Source: Pseudomonas campi (GTDB lineage: Bacteria; Pseudomonadota; Gammaproteobacteria; Pseudomonadales; Pseudomonadaceae). Taken from it: a stretch of 64,000 nucleotides of DNA. The notes below the pieces were generated by a model. It did no database searches. It was given only the letters and a program-made list of their open reading frames with translations, and was not told the DNA's origin. Location: assembly GCF_013200955.2 (NCBI RefSeq), contig NZ_CP053697.2, forward strand, positions 1,922,001 through 1,986,000, read 5' to 3'. This document shows, in pieces, positions 1 through 7,477 of this stretch (positions within the stretch are counted from its first letter, which is position 1; the number at the start of each line of letters is the position of its first letter). The position numbers were made by a program, and so were the translations under genes.

Positions 1-190
1 GGGTCAGGCGGGTGTGGATATGGTCATTGCTGGAGACCGGATGCACCTGGGTCTTGCGTCCCAGGCGGCGAAAGGCGCCGGAGAAGATGATGCGGTCGTG
101 GTCTTTGTGAAACGGGCTGCGGCCCAGCTCGTCCGGGCTGTGTACCGGTTTGCCGAGCCGTTCGCGGGTGAGCAGTGTTTGCCAGTCCAA
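1..190 (-). CDS. dgt: dGTP triphosphohydrolase, N-terminal fragment (runs off left edge)
   Basis: Only the first 63 or so codons are in the window. They read on the minus strand from a TTG at 188-190, with a GAGGA ribosome site six bases upstream. The peptide begins [15 protein letters not shown] and contains [19 protein letters not shown] and GRKTQV...[11 protein letters not shown]. This is the characteristic N-terminus of the dGTPase HD family, including the R-x-L-x-x-K-T-Q-V block and the start of the histidine metal site. The family hydrolyses dGTP to deoxyguanosine and tripolyphosphate in the cytosol. It is divergent from the diguanylate cyclase gene at 389. The HD catalytic core lies outside the window, so activity cannot be judged. 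Confidence 0.85.
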   Translation of the reverse strand, partial: MDWQTLLTRERLGKPVHSPDELGRSPFHKDHDRIIFSGAFRRLGRKTQVHPVSSNDHIHTRLT

Positions 191-388
191 GGGCTGTCCT
201 CGCCGGTGGGGTGAGGGCTAGCTTCGTTGTTCAGCGAGGCGGCTGCAAGTAGCGGGCCTGTACCAGAGCGTTTTTCCCGCTGCTGCCGGGTGGGCGACGG
301 GTGGTATTGAAGCGAGCGTTTGAAGATTGCGGGCAGAATGCTATGGTCAGAAAGCTACCTATAAAACCAATAACAAGAGATATCAGTC

Positions 389-1501
389 GTGACCCCAGGC
401 ACTGCCTTGCCCGTGGATTCGCACCAGCAATTGCGCATCCGTCGCTTGCTGATGAGCGTCGCCATGTATGTCCTGAGTGCCGTGCCACAAGGCGTTTCTC
501 TCTATAACGGCATTTCTCCGGCCTGGGTCATGTACACCTGGGCCGCTTACGCCGTGGTGTTCAACCTGGGCTTTTACCTGGCAATCCGCAGCAATTTCAG
601 CCTGCGCTTCAGGGATCCCAGCATGACCATGGCGCAGATGGTCGCGGCGATCATCCTGGTGCTGTTCACCCAGCTCTATGCCGGCGAAGCGCGCGGTGCC
701 TATCTGGTAGTGCTGGTGATCATCATGGTGTTCGGTTGCTTCAAGCTGCATACCCGTCAACTGCTAATCCTCAGCCTGCTGACTATCCTCGCCTATGCCC
801 TGACTATGCCCTTGGTTCGCGAGATTGAAGGAGAGCGCTTCAATCTAGCGGTGGAAGTCATCCTCTGGTGCAGCTTCTCCGCCTTCCTGCCGTTCATCTC
901 CATTCTCGGTGGCAGTATCAGTGACCTGCGCAAGAAGCTGATGGCCAGCAATGCCCAGCTGCAGGAAGTGCTGCAGCAGGTTACCGAGCTGGCTACCCAT
1001 GACGAGCTGACCGGCGTGTACAACCGCCGTTACCTGCTGGAAATGCTCGGTCACGAGAAAAACCGCACCGACCGTGGCGGCGGTGGCTTCTGCGTGTGCC
1101 TGTTCGACCTCGACCACTTCAAGCGGGTCAACGACAACTATGGCCATGCGGCTGGCGATACGGTGCTGAAAACCTTTGCCGCGACCATCGAGCCCTTGCT
1201 GCGCAGTACCGACTTCCTGGCTCGCTATGGCGGCGAGGAGTTCCTGCTGTTCCTGCCGCAGACCTCGCTGGAGATGGCCCAGCACTGCATCAAGCGTATC
1301 CAGGAGGCGTTGGCTGGCACCCGCTTCGAGGGCCTGCCGCCAGACTTCCGGGTTACCGCGTCGATCGGTGTGGCGCAGTACTACCTGCAGGAAGGTATTC
1401 CCGGTCTGATCGAGCGCTCTGACAAGGCGCTGTACCGGGCCAAGCAGAATGGCCGCAATCGCATGGAACTGGCGCCTTTCACCCGGCCGATTCTGATCTA
1501 G
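389..1501 (+). CDS. membrane-anchored GGDEF diguanylate cyclase
   Basis: 370 aa from a GTG start with AAGAGA eight bases upstream. Residues 15-175 form several hydrophobic segments (about five or six helices) making an N-terminal membrane sensor. A short helix at about 178-200 leads into a GGDEF domain at about 200-360. The active-site GGEEF is intact at residues 281-285, and an RSTD inhibitory I-site (RxxD) sits five residues before it at 272-275. The protein should therefore make c-di-GMP from two GTP and be product-inhibited. Its stop lies 18 bp from the convergent end of an EAL phosphodiesterase gene. The sensor ligand is unknown and I do not recognise a named orthologue. Confidence 0.9.
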   Translation: MTPGTALPVDSHQQLRIRRLLMSVAMYVLSAVPQGVSLYNGISPAWVMYTWAAYAVVFNLGFYLAIRSNFSLRFRDPSMTMAQMVAAIILVLFTQLYAGEARGAYLVVLVIIMVFGCFKLHTRQLLILSLLTILAYALTMPLVREIEGERFNLAVEVILWCSFSAFLPFISILGGSISDLRKKLMASNAQLQEVLQQVTELATHDELTGVYNRRYLLEMLGHEKNRTDRGGGGFCVCLFDLDHFKRVNDNYGHAAGDTVLKTFAATIEPLLRSTDFLARYGGEEFLLFLPQTSLEMAQHCIKRIQEALAGTRFEGLPPDFRVTASIGVAQYYLQEGIPGLIERSDKALYRAKQNGRNRMELAPFTRPILI

Positions 1502-1519
1502 CAGCTCGCCTGACGCAGC

Positions 1520-2683
1520 TCAGAGACCGGCCGCGTCGATATCCAGCAATAGCAGGCGGCGGCCGTTGTCGATGAACTGCCCGGCTGTCAGGCAGTACTG
1601 GTTGGTGGTGGCATCCCGGTAGGTGCTCGATAGCGTCAGGCGACGCTCTTCCCAGCCTTCGGCCAGCAACTGATAGAAGTAGGGGCGCCATGACCAGTTG
1701 TGGCCCAGGTAGCGTGGGTCTTCCAGCCAGGTATTGCCGTTCCACTGCAGGTTCGGGGTGATCTGCGTGCCGTGGCGGTCGCACTGGTACAGGCGCAGCA
1801 GCCAGGGGTAGCCGGCAGGGTTCGGCAGCGCGGTGCTCGGTGCGTTGCCTTCGGCCCAGTCCTTGACCAGGTTCATCAGCTCGGTCAGCTGCTGGCGCAG
1901 GGTCATCAGGCGTGCCCGTTCGGCCAGCTTGTGCTGTACATACTGGTCGCGCAGGGTAGCGAAGCGGGCGACAAAGGCATCGGCCGCGGGGAACTGCAGT
2001 TCGGGCTTGGCGAACAGGTAACCCTGCACATAGCGCGCCCCGCACTCCAGGGCAAAATCCAGTTCGGCTTCGGTTTCCACACCTTCGGCGATGATCCAGC
2101 AGCCGGTCTTCTCGGCCATCTGTGCCAGCGCCTTGACCACTTCACCGCTGGGACCGCCGCGAGCCGCTGCCTGGAACAGGCGCATGTCCAGCTTGAGGAT
2201 GTCCGGCTGCAGCGCCAGTACCCGGTCGAGCTGTGAATAGCCGGCACCGAAATCGTCGATGGCTATCCGTGCGCCGGCTTCGCGGTAGCGGGCCACGACG
2301 TCTTGCAGCTTCTGGTTACCGCCGCCCAGTTCGGTGATTTCAAAGACCACGCGCTCCGGCGCCACGCCATGCCTTTCCAGCTGTTTGAGGCTGGGCAGTG
2401 ACTGGTTGGGGCGCAGCCGGCTGATCCAGCGCGGCGAGATATTGATGCTGAGAAACCAGTCCTCGGGGACTTCGGGCAGGCGTGAAAGGGCGTCATCACG
2501 AATCTGTCGATCGAGGCGCCGCAACACACTGGGAGACATTTTGGGGTCGACGAACAATGGACCGACCGAGAGCAGGCGCCCGTCTGCTTGGCGCAGGCGC
2601 CCCAGCGCCTCGACACCGGCGATGCGCCCCGTGGCGGTATCAATGAACGGCTGAAAAGAGGCGAGCGGTTGCCCGTCGATCAC
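1520..2683 (-). CDS. EAL-domain c-di-GMP phosphodiesterase with C-terminal Cache-like sensor
   Basis: 387 aa. An EAL domain comes first (residues 1-245), with EALGR at 25-29, NIS at 81-83, EITE near 115-118, DDFGAG at 143-148, KLD after it and a later EGVET. The catalytic and metal-binding set thus looks complete, and it should hydrolyse c-di-GMP. After a helical linker (about 245-275), residues 275-387 contain W- and Y-rich segments (YPWLLRLYQCDRHG, RYLGHNWSWRPYF) resembling the YkuI-type/Cache domain that follows EAL in some Pseudomonas proteins. There is no GGDEF domain and no membrane segment. It converges with the diguanylate cyclase at 389-1501, so the two form a synthesis/degradation pair by position. 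Confidence 0.88.
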   Translation of the reverse strand: MIDGQPLASFQPFIDTATGRIAGVEALGRLRQADGRLLSVGPLFVDPKMSPSVLRRLDRQIRDDALSRLPEVPEDWFLSINISPRWISRLRPNQSLPSLKQLERHGVAPERVVFEITELGGGNQKLQDVVARYREAGARIAIDDFGAGYSQLDRVLALQPDILKLDMRLFQAAARGGPSGEVVKALAQMAEKTGCWIIAEGVETEAELDFALECGARYVQGYLFAKPELQFPAADAFVARFATLRDQYVQHKLAERARLMTLRQQLTELMNLVKDWAEGNAPSTALPNPAGYPWLLRLYQCDRHGTQITPNLQWNGNTWLEDPRYLGHNWSWRPYFYQLLAEGWEERRLTLSSTYRDATTNQYCLTAGQFIDNGRRLLLLDIDAAGL

Positions 2684-2880
2684 GGTGTATTCCTTGGTAG
2701 GTGGCGCAGGGCGCGGGTGGCGGGCGGTATGAGGACGTGCAGCTAAAGCAAGATTGTGGCCAGTTGTTCAGATGGACAACTTTTTTAGCGCTTGTCGTGG
2801 GTGCCGATCGGTCTGGCTCGGCACTTGTGAGGCCTCCTCTGTAGTCGTCGGTGCGGCTTAGTGGATCAGGGGGTGATGGC

Positions 2881-2895
2881 GCACTGCGCTGGTGC
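2881..2895 (+). promoter_or_regulatory. possible NtrC binding site upstream of amt
   Basis: GCACT-N5-GGTGC matches the spacing of the NtrC enhancer consensus (GCACC-N5-GGTGC) with one changed base. It lies about 70 bp upstream of a sigma-54-like element, a usual enhancer distance. NtrC control of ammonium transporter genes is well established. The site itself is only a motif match. Confidence 0.35.
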
Positions 2896-2952
2896 CAGTA
2901 ACGCCGGCGGGTGGCCGTTGCGGGATGACTGGCGAGTCTTGGATGGCGCGGC

Positions 2953-2968
2953 TGGTATAGCTATTGCA
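2953..2968 (+). promoter_or_regulatory. possible sigma-54 promoter for amt
   Basis: TGGTAT-N5-TTGCA has the GG and GC doublets separated by exactly ten bases, as sigma-54 requires. It differs from TGGCAC at two bases. It would give a leader of about 245 nt before amt, which is long, so another start nearer the gene is possible. Confidence 0.33.
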
Positions 2969-3225
2969 TTTGCTTGGTGCGAAAAGCTGTTGCGGTGCTC
3001 TTTTAGCGTGCGTTTCCTGCCAAGGATGGAGCGTTCGGCTTGCACCTCAACTCAATGATAAATATAGAAAAACGCTAAAAAACTGTTTGTTCTGCCAATA
3101 CACGCTGCGCCATTTGAGGTCTCGTAAGGGGCCTTATCTGGTGCAATGTGGCATCAGGATGGTGCGATTGTTGGTGGTGATGAACTGCTTTGGTGCTTTT
3201 CCAGAACGCTGGAGTTTTCGTTGCG

Positions 3226-4434
3226 ATGGAAAACCTCAACAGTGCCGTGGAAACCCTGATCCACGGCTCCAACACCCTGTTCATCCTGCTGGGCGCGATC
3301 ATGGTGCTGGCCATGCATGCGGGCTTCGCTTTCCTTGAAGTGGGCACGGTGCGCCACAAGAACCAGGTCAACGCGCTGTCGAAGATCATTTCCGACTTCG
3401 CCGTCTCGGCTCTGGCGTACTTCTTCGTCGGCTACTGGGTGGCCTATGGCGTCACCTTCCTCGAACCGGCTTCGGTGCTGACCGCCGGCAGCGGCTACGG
3501 ACTGGTCAAGTTCTTCTTCCTGCTGACCTTTGCTGCAGCGATTCCGGCGATCATCTCCGGGGGGATCGCCGAGCGCGCCAAGTTCGGCCCGCAGATCTGC
3601 GCCACGGTGCTGATCGTGGCCTTCGTCTATCCCTTCTATGAGGGGCTGATCTGGAACGGCAATTTCGGTTTCCAGGCCTGGCTGACCGAGCAGTTCGGCG
3701 CGGCTTTCCATGATTTTGCCGGTTCGGTGGTGGTGCATGCGGTCGGCGGCTGGCTGGCCTTCGGCGCGGTGATCCTGCTCGGGCGGCGTGATGGCCGCTA
3801 TCGCGAGGGTCGCCTGGTGGCGTTCGCGCCGTCGAACATCCCATTCCTGGCGCTGGGCTCGTGGATCCTGATCATCGGCTGGTTCGGCTTCAACGTGATG
3901 AGCGCACAGACCCTGGGCAGCATCAGCGGCCTGGTCGCGGTCAACTCGCTGATGGCGATGGTCGGCGGTACCGTGGCGGCCCTGCTGATCGGTCGCAATG
4001 ACCCGGGCTTCCTGCACAACGGCCCGCTGGCTGGCCTGGTGGCGGTCTGCGCGGGTTCGGACCTGATGCATCCGGTCGGCGCATTGGCCACTGGCGCGAT
4101 TGCCGGTGCGCTGTTCGTCTGGGCGTTCACCGCGACCCAGGTGAAGTGGAAAATCGACGACGTGCTCGGGGTTTGGCCGCTGCATGGCCTGTGCGGCGTA
4201 TGGGGTGGGATTGCCTGCGGCATCTTCGGCCAGCAGGCGCTGGGCGGCCTGGGAGGCGTCAGCATGATCAGCCAACTGCTGGGTACGGCACTGGGTGTGC
4301 TGGTGGCGCTGGCGGGTGGTTTCCTGATCTACGGGGTCTTGCGCCTGGTAGTGGGCATTCGCCTGAGCCAGGAACAGGAGTTTTACGGTGCCGATCTGTC
4401 GATCCACAAGATTGGCGCTACGACCCAGGACTGA
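3226..4434 (+). CDS. amt: Amt-family ammonium transporter
   Basis: 402 aa from ATG 3226, with GGAG eleven bases upstream. An in-frame TTG at 3190 is possible but has no ribosome site. About eleven hydrophobic helices are visible. The conserved periplasmic Asp (D163) and the twin pore histidines H171 (VVVHAVGGW) and H320 (WPLHGLCGVWGG) are present at spacings like those of E. coli AmtB, so it should conduct ammonium/ammonia across the inner membrane. It lacks the long N-terminal signal region of classical AmtB and is not next to a glnK gene, so it looks like the second, unlinked Amt paralogue seen in pseudomonads. A strong terminator follows at 4453. Confidence 0.92.
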   Translation: MENLNSAVETLIHGSNTLFILLGAIMVLAMHAGFAFLEVGTVRHKNQVNALSKIISDFAVSALAYFFVGYWVAYGVTFLEPASVLTAGSGYGLVKFFFLLTFAAAIPAIISGGIAERAKFGPQICATVLIVAFVYPFYEGLIWNGNFGFQAWLTEQFGAAFHDFAGSVVVHAVGGWLAFGAVILLGRRDGRYREGRLVAFAPSNIPFLALGSWILIIGWFGFNVMSAQTLGSISGLVAVNSLMAMVGGTVAALLIGRNDPGFLHNGPLAGLVAVCAGSDLMHPVGALATGAIAGALFVWAFTATQVKWKIDDVLGVWPLHGLCGVWGGIACGIFGQQALGGLGGVSMISQLLGTALGVLVALAGGFLIYGVLRLVVGIRLSQEQEFYGADLSIHKIGATTQD

Positions 4435-4452
4435 GTCCACCTGTAATTAAAG

Positions 4453-4478
4453 AAGCCCGCCAATTGGCGGGCTTTTTC
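4453..4478 (+). terminator. rho-independent terminator of amt
   Basis: A perfect 9-bp stem, AAGCCCGCC / GGCGGGCTT, around an AATT loop, followed by a T run. It starts 19 bp after the amt stop codon. Confidence 0.9.
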
Positions 4479-4518
4479 ATGGGGTTGCTCGCTCGGATAC
4501 AAACCGGGGCGGAGTGGC

Positions 4519-4550
4519 CGGATTCCCGGATTGCATCCGGGCTAAGGGGT
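4519..4550. repeat. REP-like palindrome between convergent amt and porin genes
   Basis: CCCGGAT-TGC-ATCCGGG (4525-4541) followed by CTAAGGGG. This resembles the short dispersed palindromes that read TAGCCCGGATGCAATCCGGG in many Pseudomonas and related genomes. Only one copy is seen here, so the REP assignment rests on recall of that sequence. It may also end porin transcripts on the minus strand. Confidence 0.5.
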
Positions 4551-4551
4551 T

Positions 4552-5829
4552 CTACCAGAGCGGCAACACATAGCTGAGGATCAGGCGATTCTCGTCCAGA
4601 TCGTTGCCGAAGTTGGAGCGGGTCGTGGCGTTGCGCCATTTGATGCCGACGTTCTTCAGCGGCCCGTCCTGGATCACGTAGGCGATGTCGGTGTTGCGCT
4701 CCCATTCCTTGCCCTCGGCGAGGCCGGCACCGCGGTCGACGTTGTCGCCGTTGAGGTAGCGCGTCATGAAGGTCAGTCCGGGGATGCCGAGGCCGGCAAA
4801 GTTGTAGTCGTAGCGGGCTTGCCAGGACTTTTCGTCCTTGAAGGCGAAGTCGCCGATCTGCACATAGTTGACCAGGAACGGATCGGTACCGCCGATGTAG
4901 GCGTAGCCGGTGTCGCCGCTCATTTTCTGGTAGCCCAGGCCAAAGCTGTGGAAGCCCAAGGCGTAGGTGAACATCGCGCCGAAGGCTTGGTTGTCGACGT
5001 TGCTGCTGCCGTCGTCAGTGGAGCGGGCGAAGCGCAGGTCAGTCTTCAGGCTCTGTTTGTCAGCCAGTGGCAGCAGGTGGGTGGCGTTGACGATGTGCTG
5101 CTGGTAGAGGTTGTCCAGAGCACCGTAGTTGTAGGCGGTGGTCAGCTGGTCGTTCCACTTGTAGCTCAGGCCGGCAAAGTTGAACTCGTCGCTGGTGACC
5201 CCGCTGATGCCGGTGAAGCCGCGAGCGGTGCCGCTGGTCAGGGTCATCACTTCATGGTCGGAGGAATCGCGTTGGTTGACCCGGCTCAGCTGGCCGCCGT
5301 CGAAGGTCAGGCCATCGATCTCCATGGAATTCAGCCAGCCACCTTGGAAGCTTTGCGGCAGCAGGCGCGAGTCGTTGGCTTGCACGGTTGGCAGCTTGGG
5401 CATCAGGGTGCCGGCCTTGAGCGTGCTCTTCGAGACGCGGATCTTCGCTGTCGCACCCAGGTCGCCGTAGCTGTCCTGGGCCTGGCCGGTATCGCGATCC
5501 AGTTGCAGCAGCCCGGTGCCGCTGGTGCCCTGGCCAGAGTCGAGTTGCAGGCCCAGTGTGCCGATGGCGTCGACACCAAAGCCGACAGTGCCTTCGGTGA
5601 AACCGGACTCGTAGCGCAGGAGGAAGCCCTGTGCCCATTCCTCGGCCTTGGAGTGGCCGTTGCTGGCATTGCCGCCTTCCTGGCGGAAGTCGCGATTCAT
5701 GTAGAAATTGCGCAGTTCCAGGCTGGCCTTGCTGTCGTCGATGAAGGCGGCTTGGGCCAGGCCTGGCAGGGTGAGGCTGGTGCCTAGGGTGGCGAGGGCC
5801 ACGGCGCGGGCGAGTGGGGACGTGCTCAT
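4552..5829 (-). CDS. OprD-family outer-membrane porin
   Basis: 425 aa. A Sec signal peptide (basic start, hydrophobic core, cleavage after AQA at about residue 27) is followed by the typical mature start AFIDDSKASLELRNFYMNRDFR. Alternating amphipathic beta segments run through the protein, and it ends in an aromatic residue (LILSYVLPLW), as outer-membrane barrels do. The family makes 18-stranded specific channels for amino acids, carboxylates or aromatics. The substrate cannot be told from sequence. The ribosome site GAGGAAA precedes the ATG. The MBL-hydrolase gene lies upstream on the same strand with a 105-bp gap, so the two may or may not be co-transcribed. Confidence 0.92.
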   Translation of the reverse strand: MSTSPLARAVALATLGTSLTLPGLAQAAFIDDSKASLELRNFYMNRDFRQEGGNASNGHSKAEEWAQGFLLRYESGFTEGTVGFGVDAIGTLGLQLDSGQGTSGTGLLQLDRDTGQAQDSYGDLGATAKIRVSKSTLKAGTLMPKLPTVQANDSRLLPQSFQGGWLNSMEIDGLTFDGGQLSRVNQRDSSDHEVMTLTSGTARGFTGISGVTSDEFNFAGLSYKWNDQLTTAYNYGALDNLYQQHIVNATHLLPLADKQSLKTDLRFARSTDDGSSNVDNQAFGAMFTYALGFHSFGLGYQKMSGDTGYAYIGGTDPFLVNYVQIGDFAFKDEKSWQARYDYNFAGLGIPGLTFMTRYLNGDNVDRGAGLAEGKEWERNTDIAYVIQDGPLKNVGIKWRNATTRSNFGNDLDENRLILSYVLPLW

Positions 5830-5934
5830 TGTTATTGTTTCCTCGGCTGGTGGTGGCAGGGCGGATAACCGTCCTGTTGCAGCGAGGCGACTAAAACATT
5901 TCGTAACCTTGGCGACCTTTAGACCTTGGTCGAG

Positions 5935-6801
5935 TCACTCCACCCACTGCGGGTAGTAACCGAGTTTGCGCTGCACGGCTTCATCGTGAGCGGGGATCAC
6001 CTGCAGGTTGGGTTCGCGCTGCAACAGCTGGTGGACTTTTTCCAGTTGCGCGCGGGTGCCCTCGCGATCGTTATCCACCATGCGGCGGCTGATCCAGAAT
6101 TTCTCCTTGGGCCCGGTGAAGCCTTCCAGGCGCCAGCTGGCATCGCCGGTGAAAAAGAAGCGGCGGCCGTCGTCCAGGGTGAGGAACAGGCCGACCGAGC
6201 CGGGGGTATGGCCGGTCAGCGGAACCAGCACCAGGCTGCCGTCACCGAACAGGTCGTGGCTCTGCTCGAAGCCCATGAACGGATGGGCAGCGAAGGTGAA
6301 CGGTACCCACTTGATCGGGTGTTTGAACTGGCTGGGCAATACGGCCGGCGGGGTGGAAATCTGACTGAACTCGATCTCTTCATAGGGTGCCCAGACCGGC
6401 ACTTCCGGGAAGTCGGCCAGGCCGGAGGCATGGTCCCAGTGGGTGTGGGTGAGCAGGATGCGGTCGATGCGGATGCCGTCGCGCTCGATCTGATCGCGCA
6501 CGGGGGTGACCGTGCCGTACTGCAGCAAGGGCTTGTCCCACCAGGGCATTTCCGCGTCGAACTGCTGGTCGACCTGGCGGCCGAGCGAGGTATCGAGCAG
6601 CAGGGTGGCGGCGTGATGTTCGATCAGCACGGCAACATGGTTGGCGATCACCTTCTCGCCCCAGGCACCGTCTTCGATGGTGAAGGCGTCGCGGGTTTCG
6701 GTCTCGGCGGTCTTGACCAGGGCAAAGCGCAGGCCGGCGGCATGCGTAGGAAGGCTGATGAGGCTGAGACTGCTGAGCAGGAGAATGGCCAGGGCACGCA
6801 T
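5935..6801 (-). CDS. secreted metallo-beta-lactamase-fold hydrolase
   Basis: 288 aa from the ATG whose complement is at 6799-6801, preceded by AAGGAA. A signal peptide (MRALAILLLSSLSLISLPTHAA) predicts export to the periplasm. The metal motif HTHWDH is at residues 119-124. Later GHTPGSVG, GDASW and PAHDEA supply the other His/Asp ligands expected of a two-zinc MBL hydrolase such as a lactonase or thioesterase-like enzyme. It is transcribed divergently from a TetR-type regulator with a dyad between them, which suggests local ligand-controlled expression. The substrate is unknown. Confidence 0.85.
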   Translation of the reverse strand: MRALAILLLSSLSLISLPTHAAGLRFALVKTAETETRDAFTIEDGAWGEKVIANHVAVLIEHHAATLLLDTSLGRQVDQQFDAEMPWWDKPLLQYGTVTPVRDQIERDGIRIDRILLTHTHWDHASGLADFPEVPVWAPYEEIEFSQISTPPAVLPSQFKHPIKWVPFTFAAHPFMGFEQSHDLFGDGSLVLVPLTGHTPGSVGLFLTLDDGRRFFFTGDASWRLEGFTGPKEKFWISRRMVDNDREGTRAQLEKVHQLLQREPNLQVIPAHDEAVQRKLGYYPQWVE

Positions 6802-6860
6802 GTTGGATTCCTTGTGCGGGGCGATTTGCAGGGGCAGCGGGTGAGCGCTTGTGCTGGATA

Positions 6861-6882
6861 ATAGATAGACAGGTCTGTATAT
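6861..6882. promoter_or_regulatory. candidate TetR operator between MBL-hydrolase and tetR genes
   Basis: AGAC-AG-GTCT (6867-6876) is a short perfect dyad with partly symmetric flanks (ATAGAC / GTCTGTAT). It sits in the 117-bp divergent intergenic space. TetR-family operators are commonly dyads of this form beside the regulator gene. Confidence 0.5.
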
Positions 6883-6918
6883 TCCAGCATTATCTTTTTG
6901 CCCTCGGAGGAACTGCGC

Positions 6919-7476
6919 TTGGCATCGAGCAAACGCGAGCAATTGATCACTACCGCCCAAGAGCTGTTCTATCGGGTGGGCTATCACGCCACCGGCATTG
7001 ATCGAATTCTGGCCGAGTCCGGGGTGGCGAAGATGACCCTGTACAAGCACTTCCGCTCCAAGGATGAGCTGATTCTGGCTGTGCTGGCTGCGCGCCAGCA
7101 GGTGATGCTCGAGCAGTTGCAGGCGCTGCGCCTCAACCTGCCGCCGCGTGAGGCGCTACTGGCGACCTTCGATGGCCTGCATGCCTGGATCCATCAGGAG
7201 GATTTCTGCGGCTGCAGCTTCATCAACGCGGCGGCCGAGTTCCAGGCGCGCGAGCATCCCATTCACCGCCAGGCGGCGCAGGTCAAAGCGGAATTTGCCG
7301 ACCACTTCCGGCAATTGCTACAGGCCATGGCGGTTGCTCAGCCACAGCAACTGGCCAATCAGTTGCAGTTCCTGCTGGAGGGCGCCTTGAGCATGGCGCA
7401 CCTGCAGGGTCCGGCTGATCAGGCGCAGGAGGCCAAGGCCGCTGCCGAGGCGCTGCTCGCTCTTGCCGGCGCCTGA
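6919..7476 (+). CDS. TetR-family transcriptional regulator
   Basis: 185 aa from TTG 6919. I chose this start because CGGAGGA ends seven bases before it. An upstream in-frame TTG at 6898 would place that ribosome site inside the gene. Residues 4-52 form the TetR helix-turn-helix (REQLITTAQELFYRVGYHATGIDRILAESGVAKMTLYKHFRSKDEL). The rest is a helical ligand-binding/dimer domain with a cysteine pair in DFCGCSF. It is divergent from the MBL-hydrolase gene and probably represses that gene and itself. It ends one base before the convergent antiporter stop codon. Confidence 0.88.
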   Translation: MASSKREQLITTAQELFYRVGYHATGIDRILAESGVAKMTLYKHFRSKDELILAVLAARQQVMLEQLQALRLNLPPREALLATFDGLHAWIHQEDFCGCSFINAAAEFQAREHPIHRQAAQVKAEFADHFRQLLQAMAVAQPQQLANQLQFLLEGALSMAHLQGPADQAQEAKAAAEALLALAGA

Positions 7477-7477
7477 T

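Larger units (their letters stand above)
2684..3225. other. 542-bp intergenic region between EAL gene and amt
   Basis: No convincing gene. A 65-codon open frame at 2861-3058 has no ribosome site and no recognisable product. The region contains a possible NtrC-like inverted repeat (2881-2895), a sigma-54-like element (2953-2968) and an AT-rich patch around 3055-3090. It probably holds the promoters of both divergent flanking genes. Confidence 0.6.

Noticed and set aside
2861..3058. 65-codon plus-strand open frame upstream of amt
   Set aside because: No ribosome site, no recognisable motif, and it overlaps the probable regulatory region.
3076..3101. FliA-like sequence TAAA-N14-GCCAATAC before amt
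   Set aside because: The spacer is one base short and the -10 core is GCCA, not GCCG. An AT-rich tract makes a chance match likely, and there is no reason for late-flagellar control of amt.
3154..4440. 428-codon minus-strand open frame opposite amt
   Set aside because: The composition (Gln/His/Arg/Asp-rich) is that of a codon shadow. amt on the plus strand has complete family motifs.
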